Under the pieces are notes generated by a model, which was given only the letters and a program-made list of their open reading frames with translations, had not been told where the DNA came from and searched no databases. Below are positions 8,704 through 19,200 of a DNA stretch of 64,000 nt, piece after piece. Location: positions 1 to 64,000 of the forward strand of contig NZ_BCYP01000011.1 of NCBI RefSeq assembly GCF_001598255.1, read 5' to 3'. The position numbers were made by a program, and so were the translations under genes. Source of the stretch: Mitsuaria chitosanitabida ATCC BAA-476 = NBRC 102408. Lineage in GTDB: Bacteria > Pseudomonadota > Gammaproteobacteria > Burkholderiales > Burkholderiaceae_C. Position 1 is the stretch's first letter. The number at the start of each line of letters is the position of its first letter.

Positions 8704-9858
8704 TCAGTACGCGTGGTCGCCGTGGGTGATGTCCTGCGGTCGCACCTTGCCCCAGATGACGCTGTAGACCCAGGCTGTGTAGATCAGGATCAGCGGCACG
8801 AAGATCACCGCGCACACCAGCATGATGAACAGTGTCAAGTGGCTGGAAGAAGCGTCCCAGACCGTCAGGGCCGACGCCAGATGGGTCGACGAGGGCACGA
8901 TGAAGGGGAACATCGAGGCGCCCACGCTCAGGATGATCCCGGCGATGCCCAGCCCGCTGAAGATCACCGTCGGGCCCTGCCAGCGCGCGCGCAGGCCGAC
9001 CAGCGCCAGCAGCGTTCCGGCGAAGCCCAGCACCGGCGCGGCGAGGGTCCACGGGTGCGCGGCGTAGTTGTTCAGCCAGCCGGCGGCGACGCCCGATTGC
9101 ACGGTCTTCATCAGCGGATTCGACGGGCCGTTCTCGGGCAGCGGGCTGGTCCAGGCATAGCCCCCCACCAGCTTCCAGATCAGCAGACCGGCGAGGGCGT
9201 AGAGCACGACCGTGACGATCGCCGCGAGGCTGGCGAAGGCGCGCGAGCGCTCCGCCACCGCGCCTTCGGTGCGCACCGTCAGCCAGGCGCCGCCGTGCAT
9301 CACCAGCATGGCCACCGAGACCAGTCCGCACAGCAGCGCGAAGGGATTGAGCAGCGCGAGGAAGGAGCCCTCGTAGATCATCCGCATGTCCGGCGTGAAG
9401 TGGAACGGGACGCCCTGCAGCACGTTGCCGATCGCGACGCCGAAGATCAGCGACGGTACGAAACCCCCGATGAAGAGGCACCAGTCCCAGGTCGCGCGCC
9501 AGGCGGGGCTTTCCTTCTTGCTGCGGTACTTGAAGCCCACCGGTCGCAGGATGAGCGCGAACAGCGCGGCGAACATCGCCAGATAGAAGCCGGAGAAGGA
9601 CATCGCGTAGATGTGGGGCCAGGCCGCGAAGATCGCGCCGCCGCCCAGCACCAGCCAGACCTGGTTGCCTTCCCAGATCGGGCCGATGGTGTTGATGACG
9701 ACGCGGCGCTCCACGTCCTCGCGGGCGACGAAGGGCAGCAGCGTGCCCACGCCCAGGTCGAAGCCGTCGGTGACGGCGAAGCCGATCAGCAGCACGCCGA
9801 GCAGCAGCCACCAGATGACGCGCAGGACGTCGTAGTCCAAGAGCGTGTGAAGAATCAT
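8704..9858 (-). CDS. cydB: Cytochrome bd ubiquinol oxidase subunit II
   Basis: CydB is the second integral subunit of the quinol-oxidising, oxygen-reducing cytochrome bd complex in the inner membrane. It has 384 residues (379 in E. coli) and about eight to nine hydrophobic segments. Family landmarks are FAVTDGFDLGVG near the N-terminus, GPIWEGNQVWLVLGGGAIFAAWP and the C-terminal TLFIMLVCAVIFVPLILIYT. It lies 63 bp after cydA. Confidence 0.97.
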   Translation of the reverse strand: MILHTLLDYDVLRVIWWLLLGVLLIGFAVTDGFDLGVGTLLPFVAREDVERRVVINTIGPIWEGNQVWLVLGGGAIFAAWPHIYAMSFSGFYLAMFAALFALILRPVGFKYRSKKESPAWRATWDWCLFIGGFVPSLIFGVAIGNVLQGVPFHFTPDMRMIYEGSFLALLNPFALLCGLVSVAMLVMHGGAWLTVRTEGAVAERSRAFASLAAIVTVVLYALAGLLIWKLVGGYAWTSPLPENGPSNPLMKTVQSGVAAGWLNNYAAHPWTLAAPVLGFAGTLLALVGLRARWQGPTVIFSGLGIAGIILSVGASMFPFIVPSSTHLASALTVWDASSSHLTLFIMLVCAVIFVPLILIYTAWVYSVIWGKVRPQDITHGDHAY

Positions 9859-9921
9859 GTGTCGCTCCTCAAAGGGCGGGAGGGATGAGGGACGGGATCG
9901 AACGGCGGGCGTGGACGGCGC

Positions 9922-11505
9922 TCATGCGGTGTGCACCTTGCCGATCAGAGGCACGTCGGCGCTGGCGGGACGCGGCGCGTCGGGCTGCGGGCCCTTGCGG
10001 ATCGCACCCAGCATCAGCTTCATCTCGACCACGATCAGCACCGTGTAGACCGCGACGAAGCCCAGCAGCGTGAACAGCACCGTCTCGGCGCCCAGGTGGG
10101 ACACGGCGACGGCGGTCGGCAGCACGCCTTCCACGGCCCAGGGCTGGCGGCCGAGCTCGGCCACGATCCAGCCGCACTCGGCGGCGATCCAGGGCAGCGG
10201 GATGGCCCACACCGCCACGCGCAGCAGCCAGCGGTGCCGGTCCAGCGTGCGACGCGCCGACAGCACGAAGAAGGTCGCCGTCAGCAGGATGAAGAACATC
10301 CCCAGCCCGACCATGATGCGGAACGACCAGTACAGCGGCGCGACCTGCGGCACCGTGTCCCAGGCGGCCTTCTGGATCTGCGCGTCCGTGGCCTGGCGCG
10401 GGTCGTCCACGTAGCGCTTGAGCAGCAGCGCGTAGCCCAGCGTCGGACTCTGCGCGTCGAAGGCCTTGCACATCTCGGCCGGCACCGCGGTGCCGGGCGG
10501 CAGCCCGCGGATCTTCTCGAGCAGGTCGTAGGCCTGCTGGCCCTCGCGGATGCGCTGCTCGGCGAGCTTGACCAGATCCAGGATGCCGGGGATCTGCTCG
10601 GTCAGCGAGCGCGTGCCGATCAGGCCCATGACCCAGGGGATGTGCACGGCGTAGTGGGTCTCGCGCGCTTCCTGGTCGGGGAAGCCGAAGGCGGTGAAGG
10701 AGGCGGGCGCCGGCTCGGTGTGCCACATGGCCTCGATGGCGGCGAGCTTCATCTTCTGATGCTCGGAGGACAGGTAGCCGCTCTCGTCGCCCAGCACCAC
10801 GACCGACAGCGAGGACGCCAGCCCGAAGGCCGCGGCAACCGTCAGCGAGCGCTTGGCCAGGTCGACGTGCCGGCCCTTGAGCAGGTACCAGGCCGACACG
10901 CCCAGCACGAAGAGCGAGGCCACCACGTAGCCGGCCGACACGGTGTGCACGAACTTGGCCTGCGAGACGGGGTTGAAGACGACCTCGGCGAAGTTGCTGA
11001 CCTCCATGCGCATGGTCTGCGGATTGAGCTTGGCGCCGACGGGGTTCTGCATCCAGCCGTTGGCGATCAGGATCCACAGCGCCGAGAAGTTGGTGCCCAG
11101 CGCGGTGAGCCAGGTCACGATGCAGTGCGCGCGGCGCGACATGCGTTCCCAGCCGAAGAAGAACATGCCGACGAAGGTCGCCTCCAGGAAGAAGGCCATC
11201 AGCCCTTCGATCGCGAGGGGCGCGCCGAAGATGTCGCCGACGTAGTGGCTGTAGTAGCTCCAGTTCATGCCGAACTGGAACTCCATCACCAGGCCGGTGG
11301 AGACACCGATGGCGAAGTTGATGCCGAACAGCACGCCCCAGAACTTGGTCATCTGCTTCCAGATGGGACGGCCGGTCATGACGTAGACCGTCTCCATGAT
11401 GGCGAGCAGGATCGAGAGTCCGAGCGTGAGCGGCACGAACAGGAAGTGGTACAGCGCTGTCATCGCGAACTGAAGTCGCGACAGGCCGACGATGTCGAGG
11501 TCCAT
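9922..11505 (-). CDS. cydA: Cytochrome bd ubiquinol oxidase subunit I
   Basis: CydA binds haems b558, b595 and d and oxidises quinol. The ATG at 11503-11505, with GGAGGAA upstream, gives MDLDIVGLSRLQFAMTALYH. His20 corresponds to the haem ligand His19 of E. coli. A second haem region is seen in KFVHTVSAGYV. The long Q-loop (VKLAEQRIREGQQAYDLLE... up to SPTLGYALLLKRYV) places it in the long-loop, E. coli bd-I-like subfamily. The 527 residues compare with 522 in E. coli. The open frame extends upstream of this ATG but overlaps cydC and is not family-like. Confidence 0.97.
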   Translation of the reverse strand: MDLDIVGLSRLQFAMTALYHFLFVPLTLGLSILLAIMETVYVMTGRPIWKQMTKFWGVLFGINFAIGVSTGLVMEFQFGMNWSYYSHYVGDIFGAPLAIEGLMAFFLEATFVGMFFFGWERMSRRAHCIVTWLTALGTNFSALWILIANGWMQNPVGAKLNPQTMRMEVSNFAEVVFNPVSQAKFVHTVSAGYVVASLFVLGVSAWYLLKGRHVDLAKRSLTVAAAFGLASSLSVVVLGDESGYLSSEHQKMKLAAIEAMWHTEPAPASFTAFGFPDQEARETHYAVHIPWVMGLIGTRSLTEQIPGILDLVKLAEQRIREGQQAYDLLEKIRGLPPGTAVPAEMCKAFDAQSPTLGYALLLKRYVDDPRQATDAQIQKAAWDTVPQVAPLYWSFRIMVGLGMFFILLTATFFVLSARRTLDRHRWLLRVAVWAIPLPWIAAECGWIVAELGRQPWAVEGVLPTAVAVSHLGAETVLFTLLGFVAVYTVLIVVEMKLMLGAIRKGPQPDAPRPASADVPLIGKVHTA

Positions 11506-11537
11506 GGCGGGGGTTCCTCCTGGCGGATCGGTGAGGG

Positions 11538-13481
11538 TCAGGTGATGCCGGGCGCGGTCTGCGGCGCGGGGCGGGGGGACGGGGACGGTGAAGGAGGTGG
11601 CGCCGCGCGCATTGCGGGCGAGGGCGCGGGCGTCGCCGCGGGCCGCGGTCCTGGAGGCGAGCGGTCGGTCCGCAGCGAGCGCAGCGCGCGGTCGAAGGCC
11701 GGCGTTCCACGGACCAGGTCGGCGACGAGCCGGCCCGCGTCGAGCACCAGCAGGCGGTCGGCCAACTCGGCCTCGCGCCGCAGGTGGGTGGCGATCAGCA
11801 GCGTGCGGCCCGTCGCTGGCGCGCGCAGGCGCCGCAGCACGTCGGCGGCGGTGTCGGCGTCCAGGGCCTCGGTGGGCTCGTCGAGCAGCCACAGCGGCGA
11901 GGGACGCAGCAGCAGGCGAGCCAGCGACAGGCGTCGCGCCTGGCCGCCGGACAGGCCCAGGCCGCCTTCGCCCAGCGGCGTGTCGAGCTGGCGCGCGAAT
12001 CGCCGAACCTCGTCGGCGAGGCCGGCATCGCCCAGGGCGTGCCAGAGTCGCTGATCGTCGGCCCGTGGGGCGGCGAGGCGCAGGTTGTCGGCCAACGAGT
12101 CCTGGAAGAGCTCCACGCGCTGCGTCATCCAGGTGGCGGGCAGCGCGCGCACCAGGCCCGTCGAGGCCGGGAGCTCCCCGGCGATCAGCGCCATCAGCGT
12201 CGACTTGCCGGCGCCGCTCGCGCCGATCAGGGCGACGCGCTCGCCTTCCGCGATGCGCAGGTCCAGCGCGTGCAGCGCGGGGTGATCGGCGCCGTCGTGA
12301 ACGACGCCGACCGCGCTCAGCGAGACCGCGAGACCGGGCAGGGGGCGAAGGCGCGGGGCCTCGTGGTCATCGAGCTCGTCGCGCTTGTCGTGTTTCTCGC
12401 GCTGGTCGCCGCGCCGGTGCCCGCCTTCCGCGCCGGCGATGGCGGGGGAGCTGGACGAGCTCAGAGAGGCCGGCCGGAACGAGGCGGGAGTGGCGCCCAG
12501 GCGAGGCGCCAGACGCCGAGCGGCCAGCGCGGCGCGGCCGGCGTCGATCGCGCCGCGCCGCAAGGCGGCGAAGGGCTCCATCGCGGCGAGCGCGACCAGC
12601 AGGCCCAACGCCGCCGCCGGGGCGCCGATGAGGCGCTGTTCCATCAGCGCGGCGACGGCGATCAAGGTCGCGGCCAGGGTGAGGCTGCCGGCGATGGTGA
12701 ACGCGCCGCCCGCGCGGGTTTCCAGCCGATGCAGCGCGCGATCGGCCCGCGCGAGCCGCGCGTCGGCGGCCATCACCGCATCGCGCTGGGCGCGCAGCCG
12801 GCCCGCCATGACGAGGTCGGTCTGACCGGCGACGAGATCGATGGCGCGCTCGCGCAGACGCTCCAGCGCGACGGCGCGGCGCAGGGCCAGGGGGCGGGCG
12901 CGGCGCGCGGTCATCCCGGTCACGACGCCCCCGACGATCGTCAGCCAGACCGCGATCGCGAGGCCCAGTCGCGGGTCCAGCGTGCCGAGGAGGGCGCCGG
13001 CCAGCAGGGCCGCGCCCACGGCGACCAGGACCGGCACGCCGACGCGCAGGTAGAGCGACTCCAGCGCGTCGATGTCGGCCGTGAGGCGGAACAGCAGCCG
13101 GCCCGGGCGACGCAGCAGCTGCCGCGCGGCGCCGGGTCTCGCCCAGCCGCGGAAGAGGCGTTCGCGCAGCGCGGCGAGCACGGCCAGCGTCGCGTCGTGG
13201 GTGACGACGCGCTCGCCGTAGCGGGAGGCGGTGCGACCCAGGGCGAGGAGGCGCACACCGGCGCTCGGCAGGAAGACATTGAAGGCGACGGCGCCGGCGG
13301 TCGCGCCCGCCAGGCCGGCAGCGGTGATGAACCAGCCCGACAAGCCGAGCAGGGCAATGCCCGCCAGCGCGGACAACCCCGCGAGGATCACGCCGAGCGC
13401 GAGCCGCGTCCCCGCGGCGCGTCGGAACGCGCGCAGCACGAGGCGGAGGTCGGCGCGGTGAGCCGGCTTGGCGCGGTTCAT
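11538..13481 (-). CDS. cydC: Heterodimeric ABC transporter CydC, required for cytochrome bd assembly
   Basis: CydC with CydD exports cysteine/glutathione-type thiols needed for haem d oxidase maturation. The membrane domain covers roughly residues 1-320. The ATPase domain has Walker A GASGAGKST, the signature LSGGQARRLSLARLLL and Walker B LWLLDEPTEALD. At 647 residues it is longer than the 573 of E. coli. The extra length comes from a Ser-run plus charged linker (HRRGDQREKHDKRDELDDHE) between membrane and ATPase parts, and from a Pro/Ala-rich tail of about 45 residues. The start ATG overlaps the cydD stop (ATGA). Confidence 0.95.
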   Translation of the reverse strand: MNRAKPAHRADLRLVLRAFRRAAGTRLALGVILAGLSALAGIALLGLSGWFITAAGLAGATAGAVAFNVFLPSAGVRLLALGRTASRYGERVVTHDATLAVLAALRERLFRGWARPGAARQLLRRPGRLLFRLTADIDALESLYLRVGVPVLVAVGAALLAGALLGTLDPRLGLAIAVWLTIVGGVVTGMTARRARPLALRRAVALERLRERAIDLVAGQTDLVMAGRLRAQRDAVMAADARLARADRALHRLETRAGGAFTIAGSLTLAATLIAVAALMEQRLIGAPAAALGLLVALAAMEPFAALRRGAIDAGRAALAARRLAPRLGATPASFRPASLSSSSSPAIAGAEGGHRRGDQREKHDKRDELDDHEAPRLRPLPGLAVSLSAVGVVHDGADHPALHALDLRIAEGERVALIGASGAGKSTLMALIAGELPASTGLVRALPATWMTQRVELFQDSLADNLRLAAPRADDQRLWHALGDAGLADEVRRFARQLDTPLGEGGLGLSGGQARRLSLARLLLRPSPLWLLDEPTEALDADTAADVLRRLRAPATGRTLLIATHLRREAELADRLLVLDAGRLVADLVRGTPAFDRALRSLRTDRSPPGPRPAATPAPSPAMRAAPPPSPSPSPRPAPQTAPGIT

Positions 13482-15355
13482 GCGGCGCTCCTGACGCTGG
13501 CATCGAGGGGGCTGAGGAGGACGTCGGCGTCGGCGTCGACGTCGGCCGCCAGCGTGATGACCCGATCGAGGCGCTCGATCAGCGCCGTGTCATGCGTCGC
13601 CACGATCAGCGTCCGGCCGCGCGCCAGTCGCAGCAGCGCGTCGGTGACGCGCTCGGCGGTGTCGGGGTCGAGGTGGGCCGTCGGCTCGTCCGCCAGCACG
13701 AGTCCGGCGTCGTGCGCGATCGCGGCGCGCGCCAGCGCCAGCCGGACCTGCTCGCCGCCGGACAGGCCGGCACCGCGCTCGCCGAGCGGGCTGTCGAGCG
13801 AAGCGTTCAGGACGTCGTCCAGCCCCGCGAAGGCGATGGCGTCGCCGGCATCGGCGCGTGTCGCCCCGGGGCGATCCAGCGTCACGTTGCGCAGCACCGA
13901 GCCCGCGAACACATGCGGATGCTGACCGATCCAGGCGATGCGACCGCGCGCGGTAGGCACGGAGAGACCACCGGCTTCGCCGTCGGTATCGATGCGGGTG
14001 GGGCCACCGAAACGCACCGTGCCGGAAGTCGGTGTGGCGAGTCCGGCGATCAGCGCCAGCAGCGTGCTCTTGCCCGCGCCACTGGCGCCGGTGAGGGCGA
14101 CGCGCTCGCCCACATGAACGTCGAGGTCCACCCCGTGATCGCCGAACAGGGGTGACTCCCCGGCGTGAGCGAAGCGCAGACCGCGGAGGGAGACCGCGAT
14201 GGGGCCGACGAGTCCGATGGACCCGATGCGGGCGTCAGCGCGGGGAGCGACCGGGATGTCGGTCTCATCGAAGCGACCCGGGGCTGCGGGCTCACGCGCT
14301 TCGTCGACGCCATCGTCCAGTGCGCCGGGCAGCGGCGACCCCGCCTCTCGATGCCGCTCGAGCAATGCGAGCGCCGCCTGGCCGGCGGCCTGGTCGTGCC
14401 AGACGGCGGCGAGATCCCTCAGGGGCTCGAAGAACGCCGGCGCGAGCATCAGGATGAACAGGCCTTCACCCAGGCTCAAGCGACCGGACCAGGTGCCGAC
14501 GTGGAAGGTGCCGAGCAGGTGGAAGCCGACATACACGGCGACGAAGGCGACGGCCAGCGCGGAGAACAGCTCCAGCGCCGCCGACGACAGGAAGGCGATG
14601 CGCAGCACGCGCATGCTGCGCTCGCGCAGCGATTCGGCCGAGGTCCGCAGGCGCCGCGCGGTCGCGTCGACCGCGTCCAGCGACCGGATGGTCGACAGGC
14701 CGCGCAGCCGGTCCAGCAGGAAGGCGTTCATCTGGCCGAGCTCGACCATCTGCGCCTCGCTCGCGGCCTTGGCGCGCCAGCCGATCAGCGCCATGAACAG
14801 CGGGATCAGCGGCATGGCCACGATCAGGATCAGCGCGGCCACCCAGGATTGGCTCAGCACCGCCAACGCGATCAGCGGGGGCACCAGCATCACGCGCCAG
14901 CGCGCGCCGCGGTAGCGCGAGAGCCAGGGCACCACGGCCTCCGCCTGCTCGGCCAGGGCGCTCGCGGCCAGACCCGAGGCGGGCCGGTCGCGGTCCAGCG
15001 GGGAGCGACGGGCGAGGGCCTCCACCGTGGCGCGGCGCAGGCGGGTCAGGAAATCGCGTGACTGGTCGAAGACGCGGCGCGCGCCCCAGCCCTCGATCAG
15101 CGCCCGCATCACGCCCAGCAGCGCGATCAGCGCCGCCGGCATCAGCACCGCGCGCGCGCCCGAGCCCTCGGCCAGGTCTTGCACGGCCCCGGCCAGCAGG
15201 CCGGCCTGGGGAATCCACAGCAAGGCCGCGGCGCCCTGGGCGAAGGCGCCCGCGCCTGCGCGTGGCGGCTCGCCGAGCGGATCGGACGGCGCCGCGCCTG
15301 CGGGCGGGCAAGGCCGGTGACGGGCACCGGGGCTGGAGTCGGAGCTGGCCTTCAC
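13478..15355 (-). CDS. cydD: Heterodimeric ABC transporter CydD, required for cytochrome bd assembly
   Basis: CydD is the partner of CydC and the first gene of cydDC-AB-X. The start is GTG at 15353-15355, preceded by GGAGAG. The product has 625 residues (588 in E. coli). It has Walker A GASGAGKST, the signature LSGGEQVRLALARA and Walker B LVLADEPTAHLD. An Asp/Pro/Ala-rich linker (around SPLPGALDDGVDEAREPAAP) separates the domains. Gene order and overlaps indicate one operon with the oxidase genes. The promoter should lie in the 541-bp gap upstream, where no clear FNR box could be assigned. Confidence 0.95.
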   Translation of the reverse strand: MKASSDSSPGARHRPCPPAGAAPSDPLGEPPRAGAGAFAQGAAALLWIPQAGLLAGAVQDLAEGSGARAVLMPAALIALLGVMRALIEGWGARRVFDQSRDFLTRLRRATVEALARRSPLDRDRPASGLAASALAEQAEAVVPWLSRYRGARWRVMLVPPLIALAVLSQSWVAALILIVAMPLIPLFMALIGWRAKAASEAQMVELGQMNAFLLDRLRGLSTIRSLDAVDATARRLRTSAESLRERSMRVLRIAFLSSAALELFSALAVAFVAVYVGFHLLGTFHVGTWSGRLSLGEGLFILMLAPAFFEPLRDLAAVWHDQAAGQAALALLERHREAGSPLPGALDDGVDEAREPAAPGRFDETDIPVAPRADARIGSIGLVGPIAVSLRGLRFAHAGESPLFGDHGVDLDVHVGERVALTGASGAGKSTLLALIAGLATPTSGTVRFGGPTRIDTDGEAGGLSVPTARGRIAWIGQHPHVFAGSVLRNVTLDRPGATRADAGDAIAFAGLDDVLNASLDSPLGERGAGLSGGEQVRLALARAAIAHDAGLVLADEPTAHLDPDTAERVTDALLRLARGRTLIVATHDTALIERLDRVITLAADVDADADVLLSPLDASVRSAA

Positions 15356-15896
15356 GGGTCTGTCTCTCCGCTGACGGGGACATGAGGACCGGGGACTGCG
15401 TACTGCCGGGGCGCGGTCGGTGGGACGGGCCGACCGCTGGCTCGCATCGCGCGGAGTCCTGGGGAGGCAAGACCCGGCACGGCACGGCTGGCGCCGATTG
15501 TGGGTGAAACGCGGGCGGAAAGGTGTATCCGCGCGTCGTGTTCCAGGGACGCTCCCGCCGGGGAGCGAGCGCGTCGATCCGGTGCGGGCGGCTGGCCCTG
15601 GCCGTCGACCCGGGGACGGCCGTGGAGGACCGGGGGAGGTTCGGCGAGGGTGGGTGCGGAGACCATGGAGACGGAGGGCGGAGACTGCTGCCAGGCATTC
15701 TCCGAGCGCCCCAGCGGGCTTTCACGGACCTCGGTCCGAATCCGTCAAAGGCGGCGCGACGCGTTGTGCGCTGAGCGCGTGCCCGCCGACCGCGCCGCCG
15801 AATGCGCCGCCGAATGCGCCGTCGAACGCGCCGTCGAACGCGCCGTTCGCGGCGCCCCGAGGCACCCGCAGGCACGCATCGATGAACCGGGGCGGC
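15356..15896. other. 541-bp intergenic region upstream of cydD with a short tandem repeat
   Basis: No convincing gene is seen; frames open across it have no ribosome site and no recognisable product. It must hold the cydD promoter, but no strong -35/-10 pair or FNR-type dyad stands out. The half next to the preceding lipoprotein gene carries the 12-bp tandem repeat listed separately. Confidence 0.6.
15792..15851. repeat. 12-bp tandem repeat, five units
   Basis: Two units GCGCCGCCGAAT (15792-15815), two units GCGCCGTCGAAC (15816-15839) and a degenerate fifth unit (15840-15851) follow head to tail in the intergenic region downstream of the small lipoprotein gene. On the plus strand one frame would give NAPPNAPPNAPSNAPS, but no gene context supports translation. 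Confidence 0.85.
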
Positions 15897-16289
15897 TCAG
15901 CCGCCGCTGGCCGCGACCGTGGAGGCCGCGCAGGTCGCCGGCTGGAACCAGACCCGATCGCCAACCGCGACCGGCGCACCCGCGTCGACGGCGATCAGCG
16001 CGTGCTTCCAGTGGCGCGAGCGGCTGTAGCGCACCAACGCGTAGTCGCCGCGCGAGGCGGCGCCGTGATCCCGGCAATCGAGCGTCGCGGTCTCGACGGG
16101 ATCGTCGGCATGCTTGAGGGCCATGACCCAGCCGGCGCGCCAGCCGGCGGCTTGCGGATGGTCGGCGTCGTCGCGCTGCACCGCGGCGCAGCCGTGCAGC
16201 AAGGCCGCGGCGGACACCGCCGCGAGACCCAGGGAGAGCAGCGCGCAGGAGCGCGCCAGGCGCGTGACGCGCAGGTGGTCGTTAGTCAT
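15897..16289 (-). CDS. Small predicted lipoprotein at the end of the metal-efflux operon
   Basis: This 130-residue protein begins MTNDHLRVTRLARSC and has a hydrophobic stretch ending in the lipobox LLHGC, so it should be lipid-anchored. The mature part has two further Cys residues (TLDCRDHG and PATCAAS) and a segment VGDRVWFQPATC. Its ATG overlaps the stop of the RND pump gene, which places it in the same operon. Function is unknown; a periplasmic metal-handling or sensing accessory is inference from position. No family recognised. Confidence 0.7.
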   Translation of the reverse strand: MTNDHLRVTRLARSCALLSLGLAAVSAAALLHGCAAVQRDDADHPQAAGWRAGWVMALKHADDPVETATLDCRDHGAASRGDYALVRYSRSRHWKHALIAVDAGAPVAVGDRVWFQPATCAASTVAASGG

Positions 16290-19200
16290 CACCGGGCTCC
16301 GGCAGCAGGGGACCGCCGCGGTCGGGACGTGGCGGCGAGGACGTGGGGGGAGTGGCGGACGGCGAGATCGAGCCCGGCTCGCGATCGTCGGCGGCGCCCG
16401 GCCCGGCGCCACGGGAGCGGCCGCCGGCGACGCTCGCGTCCGCCGGCGCGAACCAGGCGAGGTAGAGCGCCGGCAGGACGAGCAGGGTCAGGAGCGTGGC
16501 GCTGACCAGGCCGCCGATGACGACGATGGCCAGCGGCCGCTGCGTCTCGGCGCCGATCTCGTGCGACAAGGCCATCGGCAGCAAGCCCAGCGCCGCCAGC
16601 AGCGCCGTCATCAGCACCGTGCGCAGGCGCTGCAGCGCGCCCTCGCGGACCGCCGTCAGCGCATCCATGCCGCGCTGGCGCAGCTGCTCGAAGACCGTCA
16701 GCATCACCACGCCGTTGAGCACCGCCTGCCCGGACAGCGCGATGAAGCCGATGGCCGCCGACACCGACAACGGGATCCCGCACAGGGCCAGCGCCACGAT
16801 GCCCCCGATCAGCGCCAGCGGCACGTTCAGCAGGATCAGCGCGGCCAGCCGGAACGAGTTGAACGCGTTGAACAGCAGCACGAAGATGAGCAGCAGCGAG
16901 ATCGGCACCACGATGGCCAGCCGGCGCATCGCGCGTTCCTGGTTCTCGAACTCGCCGGACCACGCCACCTCGTAGCCTTCGCCGACCTTCACGTGGGCGT
17001 CCAGCCGCGCTTTCATGTCCGCGACCACCGACCCCATGTCGCGGTCCTTGATGAACACGCCGATGGCCATGGTGCGGCGGCCGTTCTCGCGCGCGATGTT
17101 CATGACGCCGGTGGTCTCGCGGATGGTCGCGACCGCGTCCAGCGGCACCGTCCCGCCGGGGGCCGAGATCGGCGTGCGGGCCAGCTCGCCCAGCGCGCGA
17201 TGCGCCTCGGGCAGGCGCACGGTGACGGCGAACTTGCGCTCGCCCTCCCACAGGTAGGTCGCGGCGCGGCCGGCCAGCGCCGCCTCGATCACGTCCTGCA
17301 CGTCGGCGACGTTGAGTCCCAGGCGCGCGGCGCGGTCGCGGTCGATGTCGATGGCCACCTGCGGGAGCTCGCCGATGCGGTCGATCTCGGCCAGCGACAC
17401 GCCCGGCACCTGACGGATCTCGCGCTGCATGTCGGTGACGATGCGGCGCAGCTCGCCCAGGTCCTCGCCCGAGACCTTCACCACGATCTGGCCCTTGATC
17501 TGCGAGATCGATTCCAGCACGTTGTCGCGGATGGGCTGCGAGAACTCGGGCTCGATGCCGGGCAGGTCGGACAGCGCGGCGCTCATCTCGGCGATCAGGC
17601 GCTCGCGCGTCAGGCCGGGGCGCCACTGCTCCTGCGGCTTCACGTCGACGAAGACCTCGGCCATGCTGAGCGTCTTCGGATCGGTGCCGTCCTCGGGCTG
17701 TCCCGCCTTGGAGACCACGGTGCGGACCTCCGGCACCTGGCGCAGCCGCTCGCGCGCCAGGCGCAGCACGCGGATGGCCTCGGCCTGCGAGAGGCTGGAG
17801 GGCATGTTCCAGTTGACCCAGTAGGTGCCCTCGTCGAGCTCGGGCAGGAACTCCGAGCCCAGCCGCGTCGCCAGCACGGCGGCGCCGGCGAAGGCCAGCG
17901 CGGCGACCGTGAACAGCACGCCGCGGCGTCGGATGGCCCAGTCCAGCGCGGGCCGGTACAGGCGCTTGGCGGTGGCGACGACGCGGTTGTCGCCATGCGG
18001 CAGGCGCCGGCGCAGCAGCCGGTGCGCCAGCAGCGGCACCACCGTCAGCGAGCAGATCAGCGCGCCCACCAGCGCCATGCTCACCGACAGCGCCATGGGC
18101 TGGAAGATGCGGCCCTCGTGGCGCTGCAGCGCGAAGATGGGCACGTGCGCCGCGATGATGATCAGCATCGAGAACAGCGTGGGCCGGCCGACCTCGTCGG
18201 CGGCGTCGGCGACCAGGCGCAGCCGCGTGCGCGCGTCCAGGTTCTCCCCCTGGCCGGCCAGGCGATGCATGATGTTCTCGACCACGATGACCGCGCCGTC
18301 CACGACGATGCCGAAGTCCATCGCGCCCAGCGACAGCAGGTTGGCCGGCACGCCCATGACCTTCAATCCGAGGAAGGTGGCCAGCAGCGCCAGCGGGATC
18401 ACCGCCACCACGGCCAGGCTGGCGCGCAGGTTGCTCAGGAACAGGTAGAGCACCAGGGCCACGAGCAGCGCGCCCTCGACGAGGTTGCGGAACACGGTGG
18501 ACAGGGTCTTGTCCATCAGCCAGGTGCGGTCGTAGAAGGGCTCGATGCGCACGCCGCGCGGCAGGCCGCGGGCGTTGAGCTCGGCGATGCGCGCCTTGAC
18601 GCCGCGCAGCACCTCGGCGGCGTTCTCGCCCTTGCGCATCACGACGATGCCGGTGACCGCGTCGTCGTCCTCGTCCTGGCCGACCACGCCCAGCCGTGGC
18701 ACCGCGCCGACGACGACCTGGGCCACGTCGCGGATCAGGATGGGCGTGCCGTTGCGCGCGCCGACCACGATGTGGCCGATGTCGTCGGCCGAGCGCAGCA
18801 GGCCCAGGCCGCGGATGGCGTACTGCTGCGCGCCTTGCGCGACATAGGAGCCGCCCGCGTTGGCGTTGCCGCGGCCCAGGGCGTCCAGCAGGTTCTGGAA
18901 GCTCAGGCCCATGGCGCGCAGCTTGTCCAGGTCGGGCTGGACCTCGTACTGCTTGATGAAGCCGCCCATGCCGACCACGTCGGCCACGCCGCCGACCTGG
19001 CGCAGCGCGCGCTCGACGGTCCAGTCCTCGATCGATCGCAGCTCGGTGCTGGTCTTGCCGTCGCCGCGCAGGCGGTAGCGCAGGATCTCGCCGACCGGCG
19101 TGGCGTTGGGGGCGATGTCGGCGGTGACGCCGGGCGGCAGGTCCACGCCGCGCAGCCGCTCGACCACCTCCTGCCGGACCTGCGCGACCGTGGCCGCGTC

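Noticed and set aside
15722-15979. 85-codon minus-strand frame giving Gly-Ala-Phe-Asp repeats
   Set aside because: The repeats come from the 12-bp tandem array and the frame overlaps the lipoprotein gene end; no start signal is visible.
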